DNA of 64,000 nt from contig NZ_JAALAA010000019.1 of assembly GCF_011045035.1 (NCBI RefSeq), positions 31,516 to 95,515 of the forward strand, read 5' to 3'. The notes under the pieces are model-generated. The model saw only the letters and a program-made list of their open reading frames with translations. It was not told where the DNA came from and did no database searches. The position numbers and the translations under genes are program-made. The stretch is from Nocardioides turkmenicus (GTDB lineage: Bacteria > Actinomycetota > Actinomycetes > Propionibacteriales > Nocardioidaceae). Position 1 is the first letter of the stretch. Each line of letters starts with the position of its first letter. Shown here one piece after another: positions 14,537-21,729 of this stretch.

Positions 14537-15853
14537 CTACTGCGTGTTCGTCGACGGGTGCTCGGCACCGCGGATCGGCAGACCCGGGATCGGGCCGGTC
14601 GCACCAAACGTCTCCAGGAGCTCCATCTCGGCCTCGATGACGCCGGCCAGGCGACGTACGCCTTCCCGGATCCGCTCCGGGGTGGGGTAGCAGTAGGAGA
14701 TCCGCATCGAGGAGGCGCCGAAGCCGTCGGCGAAGAAGCCGGTGCCGGGGACGTACGCGACGCGGGCGGTGACCGCGCGGGGCAGCATCGCCTTGCAATC
14801 GATGCCGGCAGGGAGCGTCAGCCACACGAAGAAGCCACCGTCGGGCTTGGTCCACGTGCAGGCCGCGGGCATGTAGTCCTCGAGCGCGTCGAGCATGGCG
14901 TCGCGGCGCTCGCGGTACATCTCCCGCATCTCCTTGATCTGGCCCTGCCAGTCGTGGTTGGAGAGGTAGGCGGAGACGGCCATCTGGTTGAACGGTGGCG
15001 GGCAGAGCGTCGCCGACTCCTGGGCGAGCACCAGCTTCTCGCGGATCGCGGAGGGGGCCAGCGCCCAGCCGACGCGCAGGCCGGGGGAGAACGTCTTGGA
15101 GAAGGAGCCGAGGTAGATGACGCCGGGGTCCTGGGCTCGCATCGCCGGGCGGGGCTCGTCGTCGAAGCCGAGCAGGCCGTAGGGGTTGTCCTCGAGCACC
15201 AGGATGTCGTGGCGCCGACAGATCTCCAGGATCTGGGTGCGGCGCTCGGCGGTCATGGTGACGCCGGTCGGGTTCTGGAAGTTCGGGATCGTGTAGAGGA
15301 ACTTCACCTTGCGGCCGGAGGCCTTGGTGGAGACGATCGCCTGCTCCAGGGCATGCGGGATGAGGCCCTCGGAGTCGACCTCGGCGTGCACCACGTCGCA
15401 CTGATAGCCCTTGAAGACACCAAGGGCCCCGACGTACGAAGGGGCCTCACAGATCACGACGTCGCCGGGGTCGCAGAAGACGCGGGTGACCAGGTCGACG
15501 GCCTGCTGGGACCCGACGGTGACGACGACGTCGTCGGGGTGGGCCTCGATGCCCTCCAGACGCATGACCTCGCAGATCTGCTCGCGGAGCACGGGGTCGC
15601 CCTGGCCGCCGCCGTACTGCAGCGCGGTCGGGCCCTGGCTCAGCACGAGATCCTTGATCGAGTCGCCGACCACGTCCAGCGGGAGGCTGGAGATGTTGGG
15701 CATGCCGCCGGCGAGCGAGACGACCTCCGGGCGCGCTGCGACTGCGAAGAGAGCTCGCACCTCCGAGACCGTCATGCCTGCCGTGCGGGCGGCGTATCGG
15801 TCGGCGTAGGGGTCGAGGCGGGATGATGTTGCGCGCTGGGGAAGATCAGTCAT
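14537..15853 (-). CDS. PLP-dependent class I aminotransferase
   Basis: Fold-type I aminotransferase of 438 residues, close to the 2-aminoadipate/aromatic aminotransferase group (LysN/PLP MocR-domain-like). Visible motifs: SLAGGMPNISSLPLD, LQYGGGQGDPVLREQI, FLYTIPNFQNPTGVTM, LEDNPYGLLGFD and the cofactor Lys in SFSKTFSPGLRVGW. The substrate cannot be fixed from sequence alone. It is divergent from a GNAT acetyltransferase with a 67-base gap and convergent with parB. An aminotransferase next to parB is not part of the core conserved order. Confidence 0.9.
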   Translation of the reverse strand: MTDLPQRATSSRLDPYADRYAARTAGMTVSEVRALFAVAARPEVVSLAGGMPNISSLPLDVVGDSIKDLVLSQGPTALQYGGGQGDPVLREQICEVMRLEGIEAHPDDVVVTVGSQQAVDLVTRVFCDPGDVVICEAPSYVGALGVFKGYQCDVVHAEVDSEGLIPHALEQAIVSTKASGRKVKFLYTIPNFQNPTGVTMTAERRTQILEICRRHDILVLEDNPYGLLGFDDEPRPAMRAQDPGVIYLGSFSKTFSPGLRVGWALAPSAIREKLVLAQESATLCPPPFNQMAVSAYLSNHDWQGQIKEMREMYRERRDAMLDALEDYMPAACTWTKPDGGFFVWLTLPAGIDCKAMLPRAVTARVAYVPGTGFFADGFGASSMRISYCYPTPERIREGVRRLAGVIEAEMELLETFGATGPIPGLPIRGAEHPSTNTQ

Positions 15854-15920
15854 GGTGTCACCATCATGAAGGATCGCATACGCTGGTGACAGACCCTTAA
15901 CCGATGATCAAGGGTGAGAC

Positions 15921-16577
15921 ATGGCACGCCGGATCCTGCCGCTGACGCTGGACCTCTTCGCCGAGGTCCCGGCGCCGTGCCGTGCCTGTCTGTTCTGGGA
16001 GCGCGATCCGGTCGGCCATCGCCGCGTGGCCTCCTCACAGACGATCGCTGCCAAGGAGGCGTGGATCTCCGAGGTGCTCCGCGAATGGGGGTCGTGCGGT
16101 CGGGTCGCCGTCGTCGACGGCAAGCCGGTGGGGTTCGTGCTCTACGCGCCACCGGTCTTCGTCCCGCGGGTGGCCTCGTTCCCCTCCGGGCCGGTGTCTG
16201 CCGATGCGGTCCTGATGACCACCGTGTGGATCGATCCGCGCCACGTCGGTGGCGGGATCGGCCGGATGCTGGTGCAGGGAATGGCCCGTGACCTGGTGCA
16301 ACGGGGTGAGTGCCGGGCCATCGAGGCCTTCGGTGACGTCGGGCCGATGAGCGGGATCCACGGCCGCCGCTGTGCCGCTCCTGCCGACTTCCTGGGCCGC
16401 GTCGGGTTCAAGACCCATCGCGAACATCCCACCGTGCCGCGGATGCGGATGGACCTGAAGCAGACCATCACCTGGATCGACGACTTCGAGTCCGCGTGGG
16501 AGCGGATCCGGGAGGTCGTACGCCCTCGCACTCATCCGTCTCCCGCCTCCACCGAGCTCCACCGCGACGGCGAGTGA
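15921..16577 (+). CDS. GNAT family N-acetyltransferase
   Basis: Probable acetyl-CoA-dependent acetyltransferase of 218 residues. The GNAT core is visible: VAVVDGKPVGFVLYAP (beta 2-3), the acetyl-CoA loop VDPRHVGGGIGRMLVQGMARDL written here as WIDPRHVGGGIGRML, and FLGRVGFKTHREHPTVPRMRMDL near the end. A Cys-rich entry CRACLFWE near residue 19-26 is seen in related actinobacterial proteins near parB. Substrate unknown. The end is followed by a parS-like site and repeats. Confidence 0.85.
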   Translation: MARRILPLTLDLFAEVPAPCRACLFWERDPVGHRRVASSQTIAAKEAWISEVLREWGSCGRVAVVDGKPVGFVLYAPPVFVPRVASFPSGPVSADAVLMTTVWIDPRHVGGGIGRMLVQGMARDLVQRGECRAIEAFGDVGPMSGIHGRRCAAPADFLGRVGFKTHREHPTVPRMRMDLKQTITWIDDFESAWERIREVVRPRTHPSPASTELHRDGE

Positions 16578-16579
16578 AA

Positions 16580-16595
16580 TGTTTCCCGTGAAACG
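16580..16595. promoter_or_regulatory. Degenerate parS-like site
   Basis: TGTTTCCCGTGAAACG has one central change from the parS core, the same change as at 1422-1437. It lies 3 bases after the GNAT stop. Confidence 0.45.
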
Positions 16596-16599
16596 GTCC

Positions 16600-16635
16600 G
16601 GTGGTCGAGCCGGTGGTCGAGCTTGTCGAGACCAC
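16600..16635 (+). repeat. Last 25-bp palindrome copy of the window
   Basis: A half copy (16600-16610) and a nearly full copy (16612-16635). I found none further right, over 47 kb. Confidence 0.88.
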
Positions 16636-16740
16636 AAGTCGCCACAACTCCAATCTCGCCGCCCACAACTGCCAACTCGCCCGCCACAACTGACGTCTCG
16701 GCCGGCAGAAGTGCCGTCTCGGGCGACGGGGCCGACGGCT
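16636..16740. repeat. Degenerate 21-bp tandem repeat
   Basis: About five units of roughly 21 bases with the shared words CCGCCACAACTG and TCTCG. A related array, in reverse orientation, lies at 46945-47090. No coding role is evident. Confidence 0.7.
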
Positions 16741-16752
16741 CGGCGAAAAATG

Positions 16753-16789
16753 ACGATGGCGCGCCACTGTGACAGTGGCGCGCCATCGT
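16753..16789. terminator. Bidirectional terminator between GNAT gene and trxA
   Basis: Perfect 17-bp stem, 16753-16769 with 16773-16789, loop TGA. An A-run (GAAAAA) precedes it, giving a T-run for the minus-strand trx transcript. Confidence 0.88.
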
Positions 16790-16802
16790 GTGACAGCTGG
16801 TG

Positions 16803-17132
16803 TCAGCCGATGAACTCCTGCAGCTCCTTGAGGAGCGCGGCCTTCGGCTTGGCGCCGACGATGGACTTCACGACCTCGCCGTTCTGGTAGACGTTGATGG
16901 TCGGGATGCCGGTGACGCGGTAGGTGGAGGGGGTGACCGGGTTCTCGTCGACGTTCATCTTGGTGAAGGTGACCTTGTCACCGTGCTCGCCGGCGAGCTC
17001 CTCGAGGATCGGGGAGACCTGGCGGCACGGGCCGCACCACTCGGCCCAGAAGTCGACCAGTACGGGCTTGTCGGACTTCAGAACGGTCGAGTCGAACTCG
17101 GCGTCGGTCACGGCGGTCATGTTGTCAGCCAC
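16803..17132 (-). CDS. trxA: Thioredoxin
   Basis: Small dithiol protein that reduces disulfides in the cytosol. The 109-residue product has the active site WCGPC within VDFWAEWCGPCRQVSP, the cis-Pro loop VTGIPTINVYQNGEVV and the family length. It starts 95 bases after the trxB stop on the same strand and is reduced by TrxB. Confidence 0.97.
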   Translation of the reverse strand: MADNMTAVTDAEFDSTVLKSDKPVLVDFWAEWCGPCRQVSPILEELAGEHGDKVTFTKMNVDENPVTPSTYRVTGIPTINVYQNGEVVKSIVGAKPKAALLKELQEFIG

Positions 17133-17227
17133 GATGGGTTCCTTCTCGGTAGGGACGGGGTATCGGGAGGTCTGTGGTCAGAACGCTGGGCTTGTGCGGC
17201 ACATTCCCGGAGAAAACGTACGAGACG

Positions 17228-18205
17228 TCACGCCGAGACGGTGGCAGCGGCCTCGGCGTGGGCCTGGTGAGCCAGGAACTTCTCCGCGTCGAGCGCGGCC
17301 TGGCAGCCGGTGCCGGCGGCGGTGATCGCCTGGCGGTAGACGTGGTCGACCAGGTCACCGGCGGCGAAGACGCCCTCGATGTTGGTGGCGGTGGAGCCCT
17401 CCTGGGTGAGGACGTAGCCGTCGTCGTCGAGGTCGACCTGGCCCACCAGCAGCTCCGACCGCGGGATGTGGCCGATGGCGATGAACAGGCCGTTGCACTC
17501 GAGGTCGCGCAGCTCGCCGGTCTTGGCGTCCTTGACGGTGATGCTCTCCACGGACAGCTCGCCGTTGATCGACTCGACCACGGAGTTCCAGGCGATCTCG
17601 AGCTTCGGGTCGGCGAAGGCACGCTCCTGCATGATCTTGGAGGCGCGCAGCTCGTCGCGGCGTACGAGCAGGGTGACCGAGGAGCCGAAGCGGGTCAGGA
17701 AGAGGGCCTCCTCCAGGGCGGAGTCACCGCCGCCGACGACCACGATGGGCTTCTGACGGAAGAAGAAGCCGTCGCAGGTCGCACACCAGGAGACGCCCTT
17801 GCCGGAGAGCTCGTCCTCGCGGGGCAGGCCGAGCTTCTTGTAGCCCGAGCCGGTCGCGAGGATGACGGCCTTCGCGTAGTGGGTGTCGGTCGCGGTCTTG
17901 ATGACCTTGACCGGCCCGGTGAGGTCCATCTCGACGACGTCGTCGGGCTCGAGCTCGGCACCGAAGCGCTCGGCCTGGGCACGCATGTTGTCCATCAGCT
18001 CCGGGCCCATGATGCCGTCACGGAAACCGGGGAAGTTCTCCACCTCGGTGGTGTTCATCAGGGCACCGCCGGCGGTCACCGACCCCTCGAAGACGAGAGG
18101 CTGCAGTCCGGCGCGGGCGCTGTAGACCGCTGCGGTGTAGCCCGACGGGCCGGAACCCACGACGATCACGTTGCGGGGGTCGGTCGGGGACGACGGGGTC
18201 GGCAT
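17228..18205 (-). CDS. trxB: Thioredoxin reductase
   Basis: FAD enzyme that reduces thioredoxin with NADPH. The 325-residue product has the FAD motif VIVVGSGPSGYTAAVYSARAG, the redox pair CATCDG in SWCATCDGFFFRQ, the NADPH motif VVVGGGDSALEEALFL and the C-terminal FAD motif GVFAAGDLVDHVYRQ. The ATG at 18205 is chosen for its GAGGAGCC ribosome site; an upstream start adds 19 unrelated residues. Forms an operon with trxA, as in mycobacteria. Confidence 0.96.
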   Translation of the reverse strand: MPTPSSPTDPRNVIVVGSGPSGYTAAVYSARAGLQPLVFEGSVTAGGALMNTTEVENFPGFRDGIMGPELMDNMRAQAERFGAELEPDDVVEMDLTGPVKVIKTATDTHYAKAVILATGSGYKKLGLPREDELSGKGVSWCATCDGFFFRQKPIVVVGGGDSALEEALFLTRFGSSVTLLVRRDELRASKIMQERAFADPKLEIAWNSVVESINGELSVESITVKDAKTGELRDLECNGLFIAIGHIPRSELLVGQVDLDDDGYVLTQEGSTATNIEGVFAAGDLVDHVYRQAITAAGTGCQAALDAEKFLAHQAHAEAAATVSA

Positions 18206-18296
18206 CAATGGCTCCTCAGGTGTGGCTGGCGAACTGCACAACAGATCGTAGGCCACGTACATTCCTCGGCCCTGAACGCCGAGACGTCGACTCCGG

Positions 18297-20036
18297 TCAG
18301 GAGACAGGGGCGCCGAGGACCTGGACCTCTTTGACCTCGGTGCGGTAGCCGCCGGGAACCTGGGGCAGGCCGGTCATCCACACGAGTACGTAGCTGCCTT
18401 CGGGGGCGTCTTCGACCTTGATCTCGCCCTCGGTGCCGACGCTGCCCTTGGCGGCAGGGGCACCACTCGGGTCGTCGGTCCACGGGGAGTCACCGACGAA
18501 GATCTCGATGTCGGTGGGCTCCCCGACCATGTTGAACTTCAGGGAGTCGATGGCGTACTCGCCCTTGAGGTTGAGGACCAGGCCGACACCGGGCTTGAGC
18601 GAACGCGGACGGTCGCCGATCTGGTCGTTGTAGCGGGCCGTACGCCACGCCAGTCCGTTCGGATCGCCATCGACGACGAGGTCGACGAGGTCGGGTGTCT
18701 CGGTGGGCGGGTCGCCGTGGGGGTCGAGGTCCTTGGCGGTGATGTCCTTGATCGGCGCCGGCTTGGTCTCGGCCGGGGTGTCGCCGCCGTTGTTGCCGGT
18801 GCCGGGGTTCTCGGCGGTGGTGTTGGGGTCGTCGCCGACGATGTTCCAGGCGATCGACCCGGCGATGAGGACCAGGACCACGAGGGCGACGCCCATCGCA
18901 ATGCGGAGCCAGTTGGCGCCGGGCTTCTGGTTGTAGTCGGGCTCCTCGGCGATCGATACGTTGGCGCCGGTCCACGGGCCCTGCCAGCCGTTGTAGGAGG
19001 CGTCCGGGGCCACCGGGCGGCGGGCGGCCGGAGGGGCCTGCTGCGGACGCTGCGGCGGTACGTAGCCGGGGGTCTCGTCGGCGAAGAGCGGCTTCGACGG
19101 GGTCGGGTCCTGCATCGGCGGCGGCGTGGACGGACGCTGGCGCTGGGGACGTACGACCTCGGGGGCGACGCCGATGGCGTTGGACACGGCCGGCGCCTCG
19201 GCGGGCTCGAGCTTGGCGGGCGGGGCCATCGCCTGGGTGTCCTCGTCGACCGTCGAGGGCCGGTTGAGGGGCGCGGTCGGCTCGCCGGAGAAGCCGGCGA
19301 GGGCGGAGTGGAGCTCGGCGGCGGTCAGCGGCGGCATGTCGGCGCCGCTGCCCAGCACCCGGTCGCAGAGGTCGTCGAGCGGCCGTGGCACGCCGGCGCG
19401 TACCTGCCGGGGACGGAGCACGCGGCCGTGGTCGCGCGGCGCCGGCGGCATCGAGGACAGGGTCTCGCCGGCCCACTTGCCGGTCAGGGCGGCGTAGAGG
19501 ACGCCGACGGCGTCGACCCGGTCGCGGCGCTGGGAGTCGCGGGTGTCAGGGTCGATCCCGTGCAGCGCGGCGTCGACACCGAAGCCGATGATGCGCACCG
19601 CGCCGAGGTCGTCGAGCAGCACGGCCTCGGGGTTGAGCCGGCCGTGGGCATGGCCCTGGTCGTGGGCCACCACCAGCAGGTCGGCGACCTCGGAGGCGAT
19701 CCAGGCGGCCTGCTGCGGAGGCAGCGGACCACCGGCTGCCAGCGCGTTCTCCAGCGACGCACCCTCGCCCCACTCGTTGACGACGTACGCCACCTGGTCG
19801 GTCTGGGCGGCGTCGAGGACGCGCAGCATCCGGGGGTCACCGACGGCGGCGGAGTTGCGGGCCGCGGCCATCAGGCGGGGCGCCCGCTCGTCGTGGGCGT
19901 CGAGGACGTGCACGGCAACCGGGCGGCCGAGCACCGCGTCCTGGGCGCGCCAGAAGCGTCCCTCGCGGGACTCGCTCAGCAGATCCGTCAGCTGGTATCT
20001 GCCGGCGAGGACGTCGCCTGATTGCGTGAACTCCAT
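18297..20036 (-). CDS. Membrane-anchored pseudokinase with extracytoplasmic C-terminal domain
   Basis: A 579-residue protein with an N-terminal protein-kinase-like fold (about 1-250), a Pro-rich linker, one membrane helix (WLRIAMGVALVVLVLIAGSI, about 375-397) and an outer C-terminal domain of about 150 residues resembling the discoidin-like region of mycobacterial MviN. Kinase residues are missing: no Gly-rich loop, HGRLNPEAVLL replaces HRD-K-N, and IIGFGVDA replaces DFG. In mycobacteria this architecture is fused to the C-terminus of MurJ/MviN and controls peptidoglycan precursor flipping through FhaA; here it is a separate gene 55 bases downstream of murJ. A role as MurJ regulator is inferred. 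Confidence 0.85.
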   Translation of the reverse strand: MEFTQSGDVLAGRYQLTDLLSESREGRFWRAQDAVLGRPVAVHVLDAHDERAPRLMAAARNSAAVGDPRMLRVLDAAQTDQVAYVVNEWGEGASLENALAAGGPLPPQQAAWIASEVADLLVVAHDQGHAHGRLNPEAVLLDDLGAVRIIGFGVDAALHGIDPDTRDSQRRDRVDAVGVLYAALTGKWAGETLSSMPPAPRDHGRVLRPRQVRAGVPRPLDDLCDRVLGSGADMPPLTAAELHSALAGFSGEPTAPLNRPSTVDEDTQAMAPPAKLEPAEAPAVSNAIGVAPEVVRPQRQRPSTPPPMQDPTPSKPLFADETPGYVPPQRPQQAPPAARRPVAPDASYNGWQGPWTGANVSIAEEPDYNQKPGANWLRIAMGVALVVLVLIAGSIAWNIVGDDPNTTAENPGTGNNGGDTPAETKPAPIKDITAKDLDPHGDPPTETPDLVDLVVDGDPNGLAWRTARYNDQIGDRPRSLKPGVGLVLNLKGEYAIDSLKFNMVGEPTDIEIFVGDSPWTDDPSGAPAAKGSVGTEGEIKVEDAPEGSYVLVWMTGLPQVPGGYRTEVKEVQVLGAPVS

Positions 20037-20091
20037 ATCGGACCCATTCTTTCAGACCTTGCCAGACAGTGCGGTGGCTGTCCGATGGTGG

Positions 20092-21729
20092 TCAACGACG
20101 CAACCGTCGGGCAACCTGTTGCACCATCGTGGTCAGCTCCTTGACCTGGGCAGCCTGCGCCCCGAGGAGCAGCATGCCGAGATGCAGCGCCCCGACGATA
20201 GCGGCACCGATCAAGGCCAGCACCATCGTCGGCTCGTCGTTGATCAGGCCCAGCCCGGTGCGCAGCAGCCAGGCAGCGGCAGCGGCGACCACGGTCACCA
20301 TGACCAGGCGGGCGAGGAAGGCCAGCAGCCCGCGACCGTCGAGGTCGCCGAGGGTGCGCTTGAGCACGACGTACGAGACCACGGAGCCGACCAGGTAGGA
20401 CAGCGAGTAGGCGCCGGCCAGGGCGGCGGCGGTGTATTCCGCCGGGAACGCCCTGGTCAGCAGCACCGCCGCGACGATGTTCGTGGCCGCGACCGAGCAC
20501 TGGATGAAGAAGACGGTGCGGTTCTGCTCGAGCGAGTAGAAGCCGCGCAGCAGCAGGTAGTGGATGGTGAAGAAGACCAGCCCGGCGGCGAAGACCGACA
20601 GCGTCGGGGCGTAGTCCTTGAACGCGTCGGCACCGGCGCCGTAGCCGAACAGGAGGTGGGCGATGTCCTCGGAGAGCACCGGGAGCAGCGCGGCGATCGG
20701 GATCACGATGGCGAGCGCGTTGCGCAGCTGCCGGGACAACGTACGTCCCAGCTCCGGCAGCTCGCCGGCGGCGCCGTGGCGCGACAGGATCGGGAGGATC
20801 GCCGTCGCCAGCGAGACCGTGATGATCGAGTGGGGCACCTGGGTGACCAGGAAGCTGTTGGAGTAGACCGTGTAACCGGTGCCCTCGGCGGCCGAACCGG
20901 TAGAGGCGAGCCGTGTCACGATCGTGTAGGCGATCTGGTTGACCACCACGAAGAGCACCGTCCACATGCCCAGCTTCGCGGTCTGGGAGAGGCCCGCGCC
21001 GCGGAAGTCGAAGCGGGGTCGGAAGCGTACGCCAGCCTTGCGCAGCACCGGGAGGAGCAGCAGGAACTGCAGCGCGATGCCGAGCGTGGAGCCCAGGCCG
21101 AGCAGCGTCTCCTGGCCGGTCGTGTAGCCGCCGGAGTTCGAGGGGCCGAAGACGACCAGGTAGAGCACCAGGGTGGAGATCGCGATGATGTTGTTGGCGA
21201 TCGGCGCCCACATCATCGGTCCGAAGCTGCCGCGGGCGTTGAGCACCTGCCCGACCAGCACGAACATCCCGTAGAAGAAGACCTGCGGCAGGCACCAGCG
21301 GGCGAAGTCGACGGCCGACTCGAGCTGGGCCTTGTTGTCGGCCGTGTACCAGTCGGCGCCGAGGTAGAGGCGCATCAGCAGCGGCGCCCCGAGGACGAGA
21401 AGGATGGTGACGACGCCGAGGAAGAGCCCGGCGAGCGTGATGATCCGGTCGGTGTAGGCAGCCCCGCCGTCCTCGTCGTTCTTCTGCGCCTTCACCAGCT
21501 GCGGGACGAGCACCGCGTTGAAGACGCCGCCCGCCAGCAGGATGTAGAGCATGTTGGGGACGGTGTTGGCGATGTTGAAGACGTCGGCGTGAAACCCGGA
21601 ACCCAGGGCCGCGACCAACAGGGCGGACCGGAGGAACCCGCTGAGCCTGGAGAACATCGTCCCCGCGGCCATCACCGCGCTGTTGGCCAGGACCGAGCTT
21701 CCGCCGGACTTCTGCTCGGTGGCTGTCAC
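20092..21729 (-). CDS. murJ: Lipid II flippase MurJ (MviN)
   Basis: Moves the peptidoglycan precursor lipid II across the membrane. The 545-residue product is a polytopic MOP-family protein with the family start SVLANSAVMAAGTMFSRLSG, LGSGFHADVFNIANTVPN, and about 14 membrane helices. No kinase domain is attached. The GTG at 21729 overlaps the upstream DUF6049 stop (ATGTGA), so the two are coupled. The pseudokinase follows it on the same strand. Confidence 0.95.
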   Translation of the reverse strand: MTATEQKSGGSSVLANSAVMAAGTMFSRLSGFLRSALLVAALGSGFHADVFNIANTVPNMLYILLAGGVFNAVLVPQLVKAQKNDEDGGAAYTDRIITLAGLFLGVVTILLVLGAPLLMRLYLGADWYTADNKAQLESAVDFARWCLPQVFFYGMFVLVGQVLNARGSFGPMMWAPIANNIIAISTLVLYLVVFGPSNSGGYTTGQETLLGLGSTLGIALQFLLLLPVLRKAGVRFRPRFDFRGAGLSQTAKLGMWTVLFVVVNQIAYTIVTRLASTGSAAEGTGYTVYSNSFLVTQVPHSIITVSLATAILPILSRHGAAGELPELGRTLSRQLRNALAIVIPIAALLPVLSEDIAHLLFGYGAGADAFKDYAPTLSVFAAGLVFFTIHYLLLRGFYSLEQNRTVFFIQCSVAATNIVAAVLLTRAFPAEYTAAALAGAYSLSYLVGSVVSYVVLKRTLGDLDGRGLLAFLARLVMVTVVAAAAAWLLRTGLGLINDEPTMVLALIGAAIVGALHLGMLLLGAQAAQVKELTTMVQQVARRLRR

